The translations under genes were made by a program, and so were the position numbers. The notes below the pieces were generated by a model. The model did not search any database and had not been told where the DNA came from. It was given only the letters and a program-made list of their open reading frames with translations. A stretch of 64,000 nucleotides of DNA from Pseudomonas sp. CHM02 (GTDB lineage: Bacteria; Pseudomonadota; Gammaproteobacteria; Pseudomonadales; Pseudomonadaceae). The stretch spans positions 1 to 64,000 of the forward strand of contig NZ_JFCA01000011.1 of assembly GCF_000612585.1 (NCBI RefSeq). Reading direction: 5' to 3'. Positions 36,213-46,195 of this stretch are shown in pieces (position 1 is the stretch's first letter; each line of letters begins with the position of its first letter).

Positions 36213-36352
36213 TGATTTGTTCTTTTTCGTACACGTGTCGGGGATAGTTCCTACAGGAAAGCTAGGTCGGGTCACGAGACGCCGACGCCCTGATGCAAAT
36301 CGCTCAGGACCACCTATCGTTACAGCTTTCCGTGTGTAAGGAAGCTCACGAT

Positions 36353-38833
36353 ATGCTGCGAAACATTCCACTCAGTGCCTCAGGCCGGTTACGGCTGCTC
36401 ATCGGGGTAACCTTGTGCAGCCAGTTGCTGATGCCCACCTTTGCCATGGCCGACCCGGCCTATGACGCCCTGATCATCCAGGCGCGCAACGGCAACTTCA
36501 CACCCGCCCTTACTCAATTGCGCCAATTGCCTGCCGAGCGCCAGACACCAGGCCAGATCAGTGATCATGTGGTGATCGCCGGTTGGGCCGGTCAGGACGC
36601 CGAAGTGCTGAAGGTGTACGAGGCCCAGGGGCAGAATCGCAACTTGACCGCCCAGGCGCTGGCCACGGTCGCGCGCACGTATCGAAACCAGAAGCAGTGG
36701 GCGCAGGCCGAGGCGGTCTATCGCAAGGCGTTGCTGCGTGAGCCGAACAATGTCGATCTGCAATTGGGCCTGGCCCTCACTCAGGCTGACGGTGGTAAAG
36801 CCAGCGAGGCGGTGCAGCGCGCCCGCGCGCTGGTGGCCGCCAAGCCCGATGACCCCAACCGGCGCATGGCCCTCGGCTACGCGCTGACGCGCGCCGGTTT
36901 GCAGTTCGACGCGCTGCATGAATTCGACCAGGCGTTTATCCGCGCCGGCGACAAACCTGAAGTGGCCCGCGAATACATCGTCGCCCTGCAAAAGGCCCGT
37001 TTACCGGAACCTGCGTTGCGCCTGTCGGCCCAGCGTCCGGGGCTTGTGGACCCTGTGACCCAGCGTCGCCTGGAAGGTGACCTGGCCGCCGAGCGCGTGC
37101 GCATGGCCGAGTTCGCCACGCGCAGCGAGAAAGAACGCTATGTCATCGCTGACCGGGCCTTGCAGGGCTACGACCAGCTCCTCGCCCGTTGGACCCCGGA
37201 CGCCACGGCCCATGATGACGTGCTGACCTGGCGCATCGACCGCCTGGGCGCGCTCAAGGCACGGGCGCGCACCGCTGACGTGATCCGCGAGTACGAAACC
37301 CTCAAGGCCGAAGGTGTGCAGTTGCCCACCTATGCCGTGCGTTGGGTGGCGGCGTCCTACCTCGACCAACGCCAGCCGGAAAAAGCCGAGCCGTTGTACC
37401 GCCAGGCGCTGAGTGCACCCGACGCCGAACCCGATGATCGGGTCGAAGACACCACCGCGTTGTTCTACGCCTTGCAGGAAAGCGACAAAGCCGACGACGC
37501 TCGCGAGGTCGCCAACACCCTGGCCAAAAGCCAAAGCCCACGGGTCGAACTCAAGGGCTTGCCCATCGGCAACCCCAGCGATGCGTGGATGGACGCGCAG
37601 CAACTGTCAGCCCAGGCTGGCGTCTTCGGCGGCGACCTGCCGGGCAGCGAAGCCGGCCTGGAAGCGCTGGTGGCAAAAGCCCCAGGCAATGTCGGCCTGC
37701 GCCTGGCCCAGGCCGACATGTACCGCGCCCGCGACTTGCCACGGCGCGCCGAAGGCATTCTCAAGGAAACCGAAGCCCAGGCCCCGCGCGACATTGGCCT
37801 GGAAGTGAGCCAGGCCTACACCGCCATGGACTTGCAGGAGTGGCGCCAGCTCGACGTGCTGACCGATGACGTGGTCGCACGTAACCCGGACAACCGTCAG
37901 GTGCAGCGCCTCAGTCGTCTGCGCGATGTGCATGACATGGCCGAGCTGCGGGTCGAGGCCTATACCGGCAAAAGCTTCGGCGGCGGCAACAACGGCGATG
38001 CGGGTGCGGTCTCGGGGAGTCGTGACTGGGGCATTGAAAGCCGTCTCTACACGCCGCCCATCGACGAAGACTGGCGCGTGTTCGCCGGTGCCGGCTATGC
38101 CCGCGCCGATTTCGAAGAGGGCACCGGCCAGCACCGTTGGCAGGTTGTCGGCGTGGAGCGGCGAACCCGCGACATGACTATTGAAGCCGAGGTCTCCAAC
38201 CACTCCTACGGCGATGGCTCGAAACAAGGCGCCGCCGTGTCGATTGCCCGCGACATCAATGACAACTGGCAATACGGCGGCAGCCTTGGCTACCTCCTGT
38301 CCACCACGCCACTGCGGGCGTTGAATGACGGGGTTACGGCCAATGGCGGCAGCGGTTTCATCCGCTGGCGTGCCAACGAAAGTCGCGAGTGGAAACTGAC
38401 CCTCAGCCCGTCCCACTTCAGCGACGGCAACGACCGCTTCGAAGCCTTGCTCAGCGGCCGCGAAGGCCTCTACAGCTCGTCAAAAGTGCAAGTGGACCTG
38501 GGCCTGGAAGTCGGCGCCAGTCGCAACAGCAAGGAAGACACGGTCTACTTCAATCCGAAGTCGGACTTCACCGTGTTGCCGGTCCTCAACATCAACCATG
38601 TGCTCTATCACCGCTACGAGACCCAGTGGAGTCAGCAGTTCCAGGTCGGTGCGGGTACGTATAGCCAGCGGGATTACTCCACCGGTGGCATCGGTCTGGT
38701 CGGCTACGGCCAACGTTTTCGCTGGAACGATGTACTGGACGCCGGCGCCAACCTGAGCCTGATCAGCCGACCTTACGACGGTGATCGCGAACGCGACCTG
38801 CGTTTGCTCGTCGACCTCACTTACCGTTTCTAG
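36353..38833 (+). CDS. pgaA: PNAG outer-membrane export porin PgaA
   Basis: 826 aa. A signal peptide (up to TFAMA), a periplasmic TPR superhelix (about 35-510; for example AQALATVARTYRNQKQWAQA) and a C-terminal 16-strand-type barrel ending in LTYRF. This is the PgaA/HmsH architecture that guides deacetylated poly-beta-1,6-N-acetylglucosamine out of the cell. First of four genes in the pgaABCD order. The ATG at 36353 starts the signal peptide and has AAGGA upstream; the earlier 36293 start adds a non-signal leader. Confidence 0.92.
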   Translation: MLRNIPLSASGRLRLLIGVTLCSQLLMPTFAMADPAYDALIIQARNGNFTPALTQLRQLPAERQTPGQISDHVVIAGWAGQDAEVLKVYEAQGQNRNLTAQALATVARTYRNQKQWAQAEAVYRKALLREPNNVDLQLGLALTQADGGKASEAVQRARALVAAKPDDPNRRMALGYALTRAGLQFDALHEFDQAFIRAGDKPEVAREYIVALQKARLPEPALRLSAQRPGLVDPVTQRRLEGDLAAERVRMAEFATRSEKERYVIADRALQGYDQLLARWTPDATAHDDVLTWRIDRLGALKARARTADVIREYETLKAEGVQLPTYAVRWVAASYLDQRQPEKAEPLYRQALSAPDAEPDDRVEDTTALFYALQESDKADDAREVANTLAKSQSPRVELKGLPIGNPSDAWMDAQQLSAQAGVFGGDLPGSEAGLEALVAKAPGNVGLRLAQADMYRARDLPRRAEGILKETEAQAPRDIGLEVSQAYTAMDLQEWRQLDVLTDDVVARNPDNRQVQRLSRLRDVHDMAELRVEAYTGKSFGGGNNGDAGAVSGSRDWGIESRLYTPPIDEDWRVFAGAGYARADFEEGTGQHRWQVVGVERRTRDMTIEAEVSNHSYGDGSKQGAAVSIARDINDNWQYGGSLGYLLSTTPLRALNDGVTANGGSGFIRWRANESREWKLTLSPSHFSDGNDRFEALLSGREGLYSSSKVQVDLGLEVGASRNSKEDTVYFNPKSDFTVLPVLNINHVLYHRYETQWSQQFQVGAGTYSQRDYSTGGIGLVGYGQRFRWNDVLDAGANLSLISRPYDGDRERDLRLLVDLTYRF

Positions 38834-38845
38834 AAGAGCCTGACC

Positions 38846-40843
38846 ATGACCGTCCTCAGCCGTTGCTTGTTGATCCTGGGCGTAATGCTGGCCAGTGCCT
38901 GTGCCCAGCAACCCGCGCCTTTCACTCCACCCGCCGAGCGGCCGACACCGGCCAACGAAGCGCCGTGGCCGAAAAACCATTTCCTGGGCATTGCCTACCA
39001 CGACGTCGAGGATCGCGACCCCGATCAGGCGGTGGTGGCGGTGCGCACCGAGCGCTTGATCGAACAGTTGGCCTGGCTGCGCGAGAACGGCTACCAGGCG
39101 GTCAGCGTCGACCAGATCCTGGCGGCCCGCAACGGTGGGCCGGCGTTGCCACCCAAAGCCATCATGCTCAGCTTCGATGACGGCTATTCCAGCTTTTACA
39201 CGCGGGTGATGCCGATCCTGCGCGCCTACCACTGGCCGGCGTTGCTGGCGCCCGTGGGCTATTGGATCGATACGCCGCTGAACAAGCCCGTGGACTTTGC
39301 CGGCCAACCACGGCCGCGTGGAGAGTTCCTCACCTGGCAGCAGATCCGCGAAGTGTCCCAGTCGGGCCTGGTGGAAATCGCGGCGCACACCGATGCCAGC
39401 CACACCGGCATCCTCGCCAACCCTCAGGGCAACCTGGAGCCGGCGGCGACCTCGCTGCGCTTTGACCCGGCCACGGGGCGTTATGAAAGCCAGGCGCAGT
39501 TCGATGCACGGATGCGTGCCGATGTGGTGGCGATCTCCAACAAGATCCAGACAGTCACCGGCAAGAAACCACGGGTGTGGGTATGGCCCTACGGTGCAGC
39601 CAAGGGCACTTCACTGGCGATTGTCGGCGAGCAGGGCTACAAGATGGCCCTGACCCTGGAAGACGGCCTCGACAGCTCCAATGACTTGATGAACAGCCCG
39701 CGCTTCCTGGTGGCTTCCGACCCGGATGGCGAGCACTTCGCCAACAGCATCGTTGCGGTGCAGGCCAAGGCGCCGCTGCGCGTGTTGCATGTGGACCTGG
39801 ATAACGTCTACGACCCGGACCCGGCCCAACAGGCACGCAACCTCGACCGTTTGGTGCAACGCGTGGTGGACATGGGCGCGGGCACCGTGTTCCTGCAAGC
39901 CTTTGCCGACCCCAAGGGTGACGGCCTGGTGCATGAGCTGTACTTCCCCAACCGCCACTTGCCGGTGCGTGCCGACTTGTACAACCGTGTCGCCTGGCAA
40001 CTGCGCACCCGTGCCCACGCCAGTGTGTATGCATGGATGCCGGTGCTCAGTTTCGCCCTCGACCCCAAACTGCCGCGCGTGACCCGTTGGGACCCGGAAA
40101 CCGGCAAGGTGGGCACGGACCCGGACCAATACCAACGCCTGTCGCCGTTTGACCCTCAGGTGCGCAAGATCATCGGTGAGATCTACGAAGACCTGGCCCG
40201 CAACAGCAACCTTGACGGCGTGCTCTACCACGACGATGCGGTGTTCAACGACTTTGAAGATGCCAGCCCCGCGGCACTCAAGGCGTATGCCGCCAACGGC
40301 CTGCCGAACACGATCGAGGCCCTGCGCGCCGACCCGGCGGTGATGCAGCGCTGGACGCGTTTCAAGAGCCGCTACCTGATCGACTTCACCCATGAGCTGA
40401 CCGCCAAGGTCCGCGCCATCGGTGGGCCGCAGGTGCAGACCGCACGCAATATCTTTGCCGAGCCTATGCTCAACCCAGGCAGCGAAGCCTGGTTCGCGCA
40501 GAACCTCGATGATTTCCTCCAGACCTATGACTGGACCGCGCCCATGGCCATGCCGTTGATGGAAGGCCAGGAGTACAAGACCTCCAATGCCTGGCTGGAG
40601 AAGCTGGTGGCGACGGTCACGGCGCGTCCTGGCGCGTTGGAGCGCACCGTATTCGAACTGCAAGCCAAAGACTGGCGAACCAAGGCCGCGCCCGATATCG
40701 ATGCCGTGCAGATGGCTGAATGGATGGGTGTACTCAAGCGCCAGGGTGTCACGAGTTTCGGTTACTACCCGGACAACTTCCTGGAAAACTCCCCGGACCT
40801 GAAGACTGTGCGTCCGGCCCTTTCCAACCAATGGAACCCTTGA
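38846..40843 (+). CDS. pgaB: PNAG N-deacetylase / hydrolase PgaB
   Basis: 665 aa lipoprotein (lipobox ASAC). The N-terminal polysaccharide-deacetylase domain has the Asp-Asp pair in [13 protein letters not shown] and the metal His in [11 protein letters not shown]. The C-terminal (about 310-650) glycoside-hydrolase-like domain has [11 protein letters not shown], the catalytic-type Asp motif of PgaB. The protein partly deacetylates PNAG in the periplasm, which is required for export through PgaA. The start is 12 bases after pgaA. Confidence 0.93.
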   Translation: MTVLSRCLLILGVMLASACAQQPAPFTPPAERPTPANEAPWPKNHFLGIAYHDVEDRDPDQAVVAVRTERLIEQLAWLRENGYQAVSVDQILAARNGGPALPPKAIMLSFDDGYSSFYTRVMPILRAYHWPALLAPVGYWIDTPLNKPVDFAGQPRPRGEFLTWQQIREVSQSGLVEIAAHTDASHTGILANPQGNLEPAATSLRFDPATGRYESQAQFDARMRADVVAISNKIQTVTGKKPRVWVWPYGAAKGTSLAIVGEQGYKMALTLEDGLDSSNDLMNSPRFLVASDPDGEHFANSIVAVQAKAPLRVLHVDLDNVYDPDPAQQARNLDRLVQRVVDMGAGTVFLQAFADPKGDGLVHELYFPNRHLPVRADLYNRVAWQLRTRAHASVYAWMPVLSFALDPKLPRVTRWDPETGKVGTDPDQYQRLSPFDPQVRKIIGEIYEDLARNSNLDGVLYHDDAVFNDFEDASPAALKAYAANGLPNTIEALRADPAVMQRWTRFKSRYLIDFTHELTAKVRAIGGPQVQTARNIFAEPMLNPGSEAWFAQNLDDFLQTYDWTAPMAMPLMEGQEYKTSNAWLEKLVATVTARPGALERTVFELQAKDWRTKAAPDIDAVQMAEWMGVLKRQGVTSFGYYPDNFLENSPDLKTVRPALSNQWNP

Positions 40844-40845
40844 CC

Positions 40846-42186
40846 ATGTTCGACAGACTCCTGGCTTTATTCGTGCTGGCATTGGTATTGGGCGTGCCCC
40901 TGGGCCTGATCTTCCTGGTCACCGGGCAGTTCCTGATGGACTTTGTGTTTTTCTACCCGCTGTTCATGTCGGCGTTGTGGATCGCAGGCGGCCTGTATTT
41001 CTGGCTGCACTGGGAGCGCCACTGGCCGTGGGAAGAAGACACACCGGCGCCAACGTTGGCCGGCAACCCCCTGATCTCGATCATCATCCCTTGCTACAAC
41101 GAAGGGGATAACGCGGCCGACACCATCCACGCGGCGCTGGGCCAGTTGTACCCGAACATCGAAGTGATCGCGGTGAACGACGGCTCCAAGGACAACACCG
41201 CCGAGGTACTCGACGCCCTGGCGCTGGAGAACCCACGCTTGCGCGTGCTGCACCTGGCGCAGAACCAGGGCAAGGCCGTGGCCTTGCGAATGGGCGCAGT
41301 CGCCGCGCGCAGCGAGTACCTGGTGTGCATCGACGGCGATGCGTTGCTGGATAAAAACGCCGCGGCCTACATGGTCGCGCCGATGCTCGATAACCCGCGC
41401 CTGGGCGCCGTGACCGGCAACCCACGTATCCGCACGCGCTCGACCTTGATCGGCCGGGTCCAGGTGGGTGAGTTCTCTTCGATCATCGGCTTGATCAAGC
41501 GTACGCAACGGGTGTTCGGGCGAATCTTCACGGTGTCGGGTGTGGTCGTAGCGTTCCGTAAAAAGGCGCTGGACCGTATCGACTACTGGAGCACCGACAT
41601 GATCACCGAGGACATCGATGTCAGTTGGAAGCTGCAGCTCGATCACTGGAGCATCTTCTACGAGCCACGTGCCCTGTGCTGGATCCTGATGCCCGAAACC
41701 GTCGGCGGCCTGTGGAAACAGCGGCTGCGCTGGGCCCAGGGCGGCGCCGAAGTGCTGTTCAAGAATATCCGTGGCATCTGGCAATGGCGTCATCGCTACC
41801 TGTGGCCGCTGTTGTTCGAATACTGCCTGTCCACCGGTTGGGCCTTTACCTTCCTGTTGTCGGTGATCTTCTGGGGCGTGGGCAAATTCATTCCGCTGCC
41901 ACAGGCCATCGCGGTGGACTCCCTGGTACCGCCGGCCTTTACCGGGCTGGTACTGGCGATGGTGTGCCTGGTGCAGTTTGCGGTGAGCATCATGATCGAC
42001 CGCCGCTACGAGAAAGACCTGTGGAAAACTCTGTTCTGGACCGTGTGGTACCCGATGGTGTTCTGGCTGGTCAGCCTGTTCACCACCCTGGTCAGTTTTC
42101 CCAAGGTGCTGTTCAACCAGCATCAGAAGCGTGCGCGCTGGGTCAGTCCGGATCGCGGCATCAAACCCACTGAAGAGGAGGCCTGA
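40846..42186 (+). CDS. pgaC: PNAG synthase glycosyltransferase PgaC
   Basis: 446 aa inner-membrane GT2. Two N-terminal TM segments, then the catalytic domain with [27 protein letters not shown] and RLRWAQGG (the Q/RxxRW-type motif), followed by three or four C-terminal TM segments. It polymerises UDP-GlcNAc and is activated by c-di-GMP through PgaC/PgaD in the family. An ATG at 40831 could extend it by five residues; 40846 starts two bases after the pgaB stop. Confidence 0.93.
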   Translation: MFDRLLALFVLALVLGVPLGLIFLVTGQFLMDFVFFYPLFMSALWIAGGLYFWLHWERHWPWEEDTPAPTLAGNPLISIIIPCYNEGDNAADTIHAALGQLYPNIEVIAVNDGSKDNTAEVLDALALENPRLRVLHLAQNQGKAVALRMGAVAARSEYLVCIDGDALLDKNAAAYMVAPMLDNPRLGAVTGNPRIRTRSTLIGRVQVGEFSSIIGLIKRTQRVFGRIFTVSGVVVAFRKKALDRIDYWSTDMITEDIDVSWKLQLDHWSIFYEPRALCWILMPETVGGLWKQRLRWAQGGAEVLFKNIRGIWQWRHRYLWPLLFEYCLSTGWAFTFLLSVIFWGVGKFIPLPQAIAVDSLVPPAFTGLVLAMVCLVQFAVSIMIDRRYEKDLWKTLFWTVWYPMVFWLVSLFTTLVSFPKVLFNQHQKRARWVSPDRGIKPTEEEA

Positions 42187-42188
42187 TC

Positions 42189-42671
42189 ATGAAACTGGTC
42201 AGAACCCGCCAACGTACGGTGATGTGGATCATCGATGTGCTCCTGACCCTGATGGCCTGGGCCGGGTTGATCTGGCTGCTGGCGCGGGGGATCACCTCGA
42301 TGCTGGAAACCCACGGGGGGCCGCGGCTTGAGGCGCCGATTTTTGCCGCGCTCAATACCCTGCAGATCTACCTGTGGATCGCCCTGTTCAACGCCGTGAT
42401 CCTGATCAGTTGGGCGCGCTACCAGCAACGCCGAGGCCGCAAGTTCGCCCAGCGTCGCGCCGAGGGCAAGGCCTTGAGCGACCAGAACCTGAGCGAGAGC
42501 TTCAGCCTGGGGGAAGGCGACCTCGAACAGTTGCGCCGACCTGGGGTACTGGTGATCCATAACGACGATGACGGCGGTGTGGCGGAAGTGAAATCCCATA
42601 TCTCCCGCGACGTGGAAAAACCGGGGCTCACACTGGTGCCTGGCAAGGATCAGAACAAAGACGCCAGCTGA
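42189..42671 (+). CDS. pgaD: PNAG synthase accessory protein PgaD
   Basis: 160 aa. Two TM segments (MWIIDVLLTLMAWAGLIWLL; IYLWIALFNAVILISWARY) and a basic cytoplasmic tail. It fits PgaD, which joins PgaC in c-di-GMP binding; the C-terminal part (RPGVLVIHNDDDGGV) is longer than in E. coli PgaD. Last gene of the operon, two bases after pgaC, followed by a terminator. Confidence 0.88.
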   Translation: MKLVRTRQRTVMWIIDVLLTLMAWAGLIWLLARGITSMLETHGGPRLEAPIFAALNTLQIYLWIALFNAVILISWARYQQRRGRKFAQRRAEGKALSDQNLSESFSLGEGDLEQLRRPGVLVIHNDDDGGVAEVKSHISRDVEKPGLTLVPGKDQNKDAS

Positions 42672-42686
42672 GAAAGAGCGCATCGG

Positions 42687-42713
42687 ATCGTTCCCATGCA
42701 CGGTGGGAACGAT
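42687..42713 (+). terminator. pga operon terminator
   Basis: ATCGTTCCCA and TGGGAACGAT form a 10-bp stem with a 7-base loop, 16 bases after the pgaD stop; the tail is TTGGCTT. Moderately T-rich, so likely a Rho-independent terminator. Confidence 0.65.
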
Positions 42714-43550
42714 TTGGCTTAATCCCGACAAATGGGATCCAAATCACAAAAGCGTCACGAACGTTTCTTCTTTTTCCGGTACTAACTTATCTCGGCGAGA
42801 ACTTGATGGCTAATCAATGGCTATTTGCAAGTTTCTGACGGGCCGCGATCAATAGTGCTGCCGCTGGTCGGAATAATACCTTCGATGACAAGTAGTTTTT
42901 CTATTTGATTATTTTTAGTTGTTATTAGTCAATGGGTTGAGTGATTAGCTAGTGCGAATTTCCAACTAACTCGATTTTTTGAGTTCGCGGAAGTTCGATG
43001 TTAGTTTGCCGCTCCTTGATTTTCGACGGATCGAACATGTCTTTGTTATTGCCACGGACTCGGTATGTTCTGTGCACTTTCCTACTCGCTTATTTGAGCC
43101 TGAACAGCGTAAAAATGCAAACCCTGCAGGGCGGACAGTCCTGGCGAGCGTGTCGTTTGTTATTTATTTAACGGGGTTCTTATTGGGTTTCGGTAAGAGC
43201 GCCTAAGTGGCCTCTGCGGCAAACTTGTCTAGTCCTGAAACAGGTGTAAACCTATTTCCGGACTAGACAGTTAAATTAATTGTGGTCTTCCCCCTACTTT
43301 CTACTCTATTTCTCCAGCACGTCGGCAGCAGCCTGTTTCATATCAGCACCGCCGGCCTCACCGGAGGACATCAGGTCAGACCACATTTTTTACAAAACCG
43401 CGCAAGGCTTCAAGGTGATGGCACAATGCCTCATGTAATGCCATCCACTGCCGACACACTGGCGATGGCCAAACGCATCAGAAAAAAGGTGAACCGGCCG
43501 TCGTCGGCGTTTTCGAAACCGCCCCACCGCTACCCACAAGGAAGAAATAC
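42714..43550. other. AT-rich intergenic region
   Basis: About 840 bases without a convincing gene. 42780-43080 is clearly AT-richer than its surroundings. The frame at 42979-43206 (75 codons, TTG start) has no ribosome site or family match. A perfect-ended hairpin lies at 43226-43269. A reverse-strand 26-codon fragment at about 43307-43387 may be a relic. The last 60 bases hold the upstream region of the lipoprotein cluster, with AAGGAAG before its first ATG. Confidence 0.6.
43226..43269. repeat. 44-nt hairpin resembling abutting IS ends
   Basis: TGTCTAGTCC and GGACTAGACA are perfect 10-base arms. The interior GAAACAGGT/ACCTATTTC is also nearly complementary, so the whole is two inverted copies of a 22-base end starting TG and ending CA. 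No transposase is present. IS-end identity is recollection-based and unproven. Confidence 0.45.
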
Positions 43551-44027
43551 ATGATCAAGTTGTTCTGCAAGGCCGCTGTTGTTCTGTCCCTGGCCACGCT
43601 GTTTGGCTGTTCCTCGACGCCGTCGGTGGAGAAGATGCAGGCCGATGTGGCGGACTATTCGTTGCCTAAGGCTGCTGTCGCCGATAAAGGCTTGGTGTAT
43701 GTGGTCCGCCCGAGCAACGTGGGGATGATGGTCCGCTTCAACGTGTTCCTGGATGACAAGGAAGCCGACTCGGAGATGGGTTACAACCGCGGTAACCAGT
43801 ACATCTATTTTTTCGTGACACCGGGCAAGCACGTGATCAGTTCCAAGGCTGAAAACTGGGCGGACATGCCGATTGACGTCAAGGCGGGTCAGGTGGTTTA
43901 CCTCAAGCAGGAAGTCGAAATGGGCTTCGCCATCGCACGCAACAGCCTTAAAGTGCTGAGCGACGTCGAAGGCCGTTACCTGGTCAAGGATGCGTCCCTG
44001 GGCACCGTGGCAAAAGAAAGCAAGTGA
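43551..44027 (+). CDS. DUF2846 lipoprotein
   Basis: 158 aa with lipobox ATLFGC (Cys20). The mature part has the DUF2846 pattern GLVYVVRPSN, FNVFLDDKEAD, YIYFFVTPGKHVI and VVYLKQEVEMGF, a small beta-rich domain. Residue +2 is Ser, so outer-membrane sorting is expected. Function unknown. First of eight consecutive lipoprotein genes. Confidence 0.82.
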   Translation: MIKLFCKAAVVLSLATLFGCSSTPSVEKMQADVADYSLPKAAVADKGLVYVVRPSNVGMMVRFNVFLDDKEADSEMGYNRGNQYIYFFVTPGKHVISSKAENWADMPIDVKAGQVVYLKQEVEMGFAIARNSLKVLSDVEGRYLVKDASLGTVAKESK

Positions 44028-44106
44028 GTTGAACCGTTGAAGCCTGCTGGGCTCCAGGCCCGGCAGGCAGTCACTTTTTACCCTGCGAAAACGTTCAAGG
44101 ACTGAT

Positions 44107-44802
44107 GTGAAAAACCTCCTCTTCATCCTCTTTACCACCCTTATCCTCGGCGGTTGCGTCAGCCACCCCCTTACGCCCGAACACCGCGCCCAGATCAAGA
44201 CGGTCAAGGTGCTGCCCGTTAAGTGGGAGTCGCAACAAATGGTCTACATGGGCCGTGAGCAAGCCTGGGGCGCAGCATTGGGGGCCGGGCTTGGCGCGGG
44301 CGTTGGCATGGCCAGCGGTGCATCCAAGTTGGGCACGGCTGCGTTGAGCGGCGCGGGGTTTGCAGGTGGTATGAAACTTGGGCAGTTGGCCGAGATGCCG
44401 ACGCCGGTAGCGATCCTTACGGTAATGGACGCTGAAAAAATCGATTTGGGCGTATTGCTCAAACAGGGCTTTATCGATGCGTTGGCCAAGACCTCAACCC
44501 TCAAAGTGGTGGGTGATGACGAACCCGCTGATGCGCAGATCCAACTGACCGTGGCCGAGTGGGGCTTTCGCCTGACCCAAGGGTTCAGCAGTGTGGTGTA
44601 CCCCACCCTCAATGTGCTGGCGCAGATGAATCGCGGCGATGAAATGGTCTGGCGCACCAGCGAAGCGGTCACGCCGTTCAATGGCCAGAACGTCTACGGC
44701 TACACGCCGCTCACCTATCGCACCGACCCCGAGGCGTTACGCCGCGCGCTCACGGGGATTACGCAGATCTCCAGTGGGTATTTGGTGAAAGAGCTCAAAT
44801 AA
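44107..44802 (+). CDS. lipoprotein of unknown function
   Basis: 231 aa with lipobox LILGGC. A Gly/Ala-rich segment (GAALGAGLGAGVGMASG) in the middle resembles a glycine-zipper. The rest has IQLTVAEWGFRLTQGF near the C-terminus, the kind of repeat motif found in curli-type and GNA1162-like lipoproteins. No family could be assigned with confidence. GTG start at 44107; an ATG at 44105 is in another frame. Confidence 0.7.
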   Translation: MKNLLFILFTTLILGGCVSHPLTPEHRAQIKTVKVLPVKWESQQMVYMGREQAWGAALGAGLGAGVGMASGASKLGTAALSGAGFAGGMKLGQLAEMPTPVAILTVMDAEKIDLGVLLKQGFIDALAKTSTLKVVGDDEPADAQIQLTVAEWGFRLTQGFSSVVYPTLNVLAQMNRGDEMVWRTSEAVTPFNGQNVYGYTPLTYRTDPEALRRALTGITQISSGYLVKELK

Positions 44803-44860
44803 GCCAGCGAGTGCGTTAATGCTGGGCTGCCCCTATTTTCCGATTCCACGGACGCATCAC

Positions 44861-45742
44861 ATGAAAAAGGCAATTGTTCTACTGGCAATCACGGGCTTCG
44901 TCACAGGGTGTCACGCTTCCAGGCCAGCAAGCTCCTTTGAACAGAGCCTGGCCAACGTTCAATGCATGTTGTCCGAGGGCGAGAAAAGCCTCACGGCAGA
45001 TCAGGTTCAGTCCATTCGTCAAGCCAGCGATAACGGCAACATGCGCTGTAAGACTGCGCTCGGTGGTTTGTACGAATCTGGTCGTGGTGGCGTGCCACAA
45101 GATTTTGCCAAGGCCAGATCGCTCTACGAGTCCGTCGCCGCCGTGGATGGCGTCGGTTACGAGAGACTGGCGCGCATGGCCGAGGAGGGCCACGGGCAAG
45201 TGCGCAACGATGTGGAGGCGCGACGGCTTTATCAGTTGGCGCTGACCAACAGCGACAGCGACAAAAGCAAACTCGCCTTGGCCCGATTGATGGAAGAGGG
45301 TCGCGGCGGCCCGCAGGATCTGTTCGGGGCCATGATGTGTTACGTGGAGGCCAGCCAGCATGCCGGCGATGTTGCCTGGAAAGGCCTTCAGCGCATTCGC
45401 GCTCAACGACCGATGCTGACGCCTGAACAGACACAGCGCTACAACGATGTCTGGGCTGACACCAGTCGCAAGAGCCTCAATCGTACGGCACTGGACATCG
45501 AGATTGCCTTGAACAAGCAAATCAAACGCGGCAGCGCGAGCACGCCGGTGACGCTGCAAGTGCAAGGCCAGTCGGGTTCGAATGTGCCGAAAATCCTATT
45601 GATCGAAAGCTCGGGCAACGCTGAGGTAGACCAGGCCGTAGTCACCGCATTCGGTCAATACCGTATTCCTGCCGAGCCGCTATTGCAGGCAGGCCAGGAT
45701 TCCTGGTCGTCCGAACGGTCTCTCAAGGTCGGTTTGAATTGA
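44861..45742 (+). CDS. Sel1-repeat lipoprotein with TonB-like C-terminus
   Basis: 293 aa with lipobox FVTGC. Sel1-like repeats lie at about 60-175 (ALGGLYESGRGGVPQDFAKA, ARMAEEGHGQVRNDVEARRL, ARLMEEGRGGPQDLFGAM). A C-terminal stretch has VPKILLIESSGNAEVDQAVV and YRIPAEPL, a TonB-CTD-like pattern. It may be a protein-interaction scaffold at the outer membrane (inference). The ATG at 44861 opens the signal peptide; the upstream one at 44819 does not. Confidence 0.75.
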   Translation: MKKAIVLLAITGFVTGCHASRPASSFEQSLANVQCMLSEGEKSLTADQVQSIRQASDNGNMRCKTALGGLYESGRGGVPQDFAKARSLYESVAAVDGVGYERLARMAEEGHGQVRNDVEARRLYQLALTNSDSDKSKLALARLMEEGRGGPQDLFGAMMCYVEASQHAGDVAWKGLQRIRAQRPMLTPEQTQRYNDVWADTSRKSLNRTALDIEIALNKQIKRGSASTPVTLQVQGQSGSNVPKILLIESSGNAEVDQAVVTAFGQYRIPAEPLLQAGQDSWSSERSLKVGLN

Positions 45743-46195
45743 CGTGTTGAAGCCCTATGCCATGGGCCGTTCGGGCGCGTATCGGTATGAGACTTCCATG
45801 ACGCCTGAGGTTCGAATGCTAGGTTTAGCGGGTATGGGATGGCGGTTGGTGCAGGGTACACGGGCACGATTGAGGAAGGGGGGGCGCAGATCTACGCCCG
45901 CAACTCCGGAGCGCTGGTGGTCATCGATTGGGTGTGGATCTTCATGGCGTCGCACACACGCCTGGGCGATAGGTTGGCCAAGACGGTTGTGATCAATACG
46001 CAGGCAGGGAGATGGCGTATAGCCATCATTCTTTTGTTTTGCGGACAAGGCCTTAGCGCTGCTTGTCGGGCTTGCAGGCCAAAGCGCCGGTAAAACGGCG
46101 CCGCTCGGGCTGTAAAACAGCTTGAGAACGGCTTTCAACTCCGTAAAATGCCGCGATTGTTTAAAGCACGATACTTTTCAGGGACGAATTCAGAC
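45743..46195. other. intergenic region with gene relic
   Basis: About 450 bases. Apart from the RDD-like relic (45820-46000) and a GCGCCG/CGGCGC hairpin at 46084-46101, nothing recognisable. The reverse-strand frame at 45755-46138 has no family pattern. Confidence 0.5.
45820..46000 (+). pseudogene. RDD-family membrane protein relic
   Basis: The frame running through 45839 contains ALVVIDWVWIFMASHTRLGD followed by RLAKTVVI, the typical C-terminal part of RDD-family membrane proteins (ID.lW... then LGDRLA.T.V). The N-terminal RDD arginine region and first membrane segments are missing and the upstream frame is broken. It reads as a decayed C-terminal fragment. Confidence 0.4.

Noticed and set aside
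42979..43206. 75-codon frame in the AT-rich gap
   Set aside because: TTG start without ribosome site, no recognisable family; the hydrophobic end is not enough to call a gene.
43307..43387. 26-codon reverse-strand fragment (MWSDLMSSGE...)
   Set aside because: It looks protein-like and could be a C-terminal relic, but a stop lies just upstream and it is too short to assign.
43282..43554. 90-codon frame just before the DUF2846 gene
   Set aside because: It overlaps the start of a convincing lipoprotein gene and has no credible start or domain.
45755..46138. 127-codon reverse-strand frame
   Set aside because: No ribosome site or family pattern; the plus strand holds an RDD-like relic instead.
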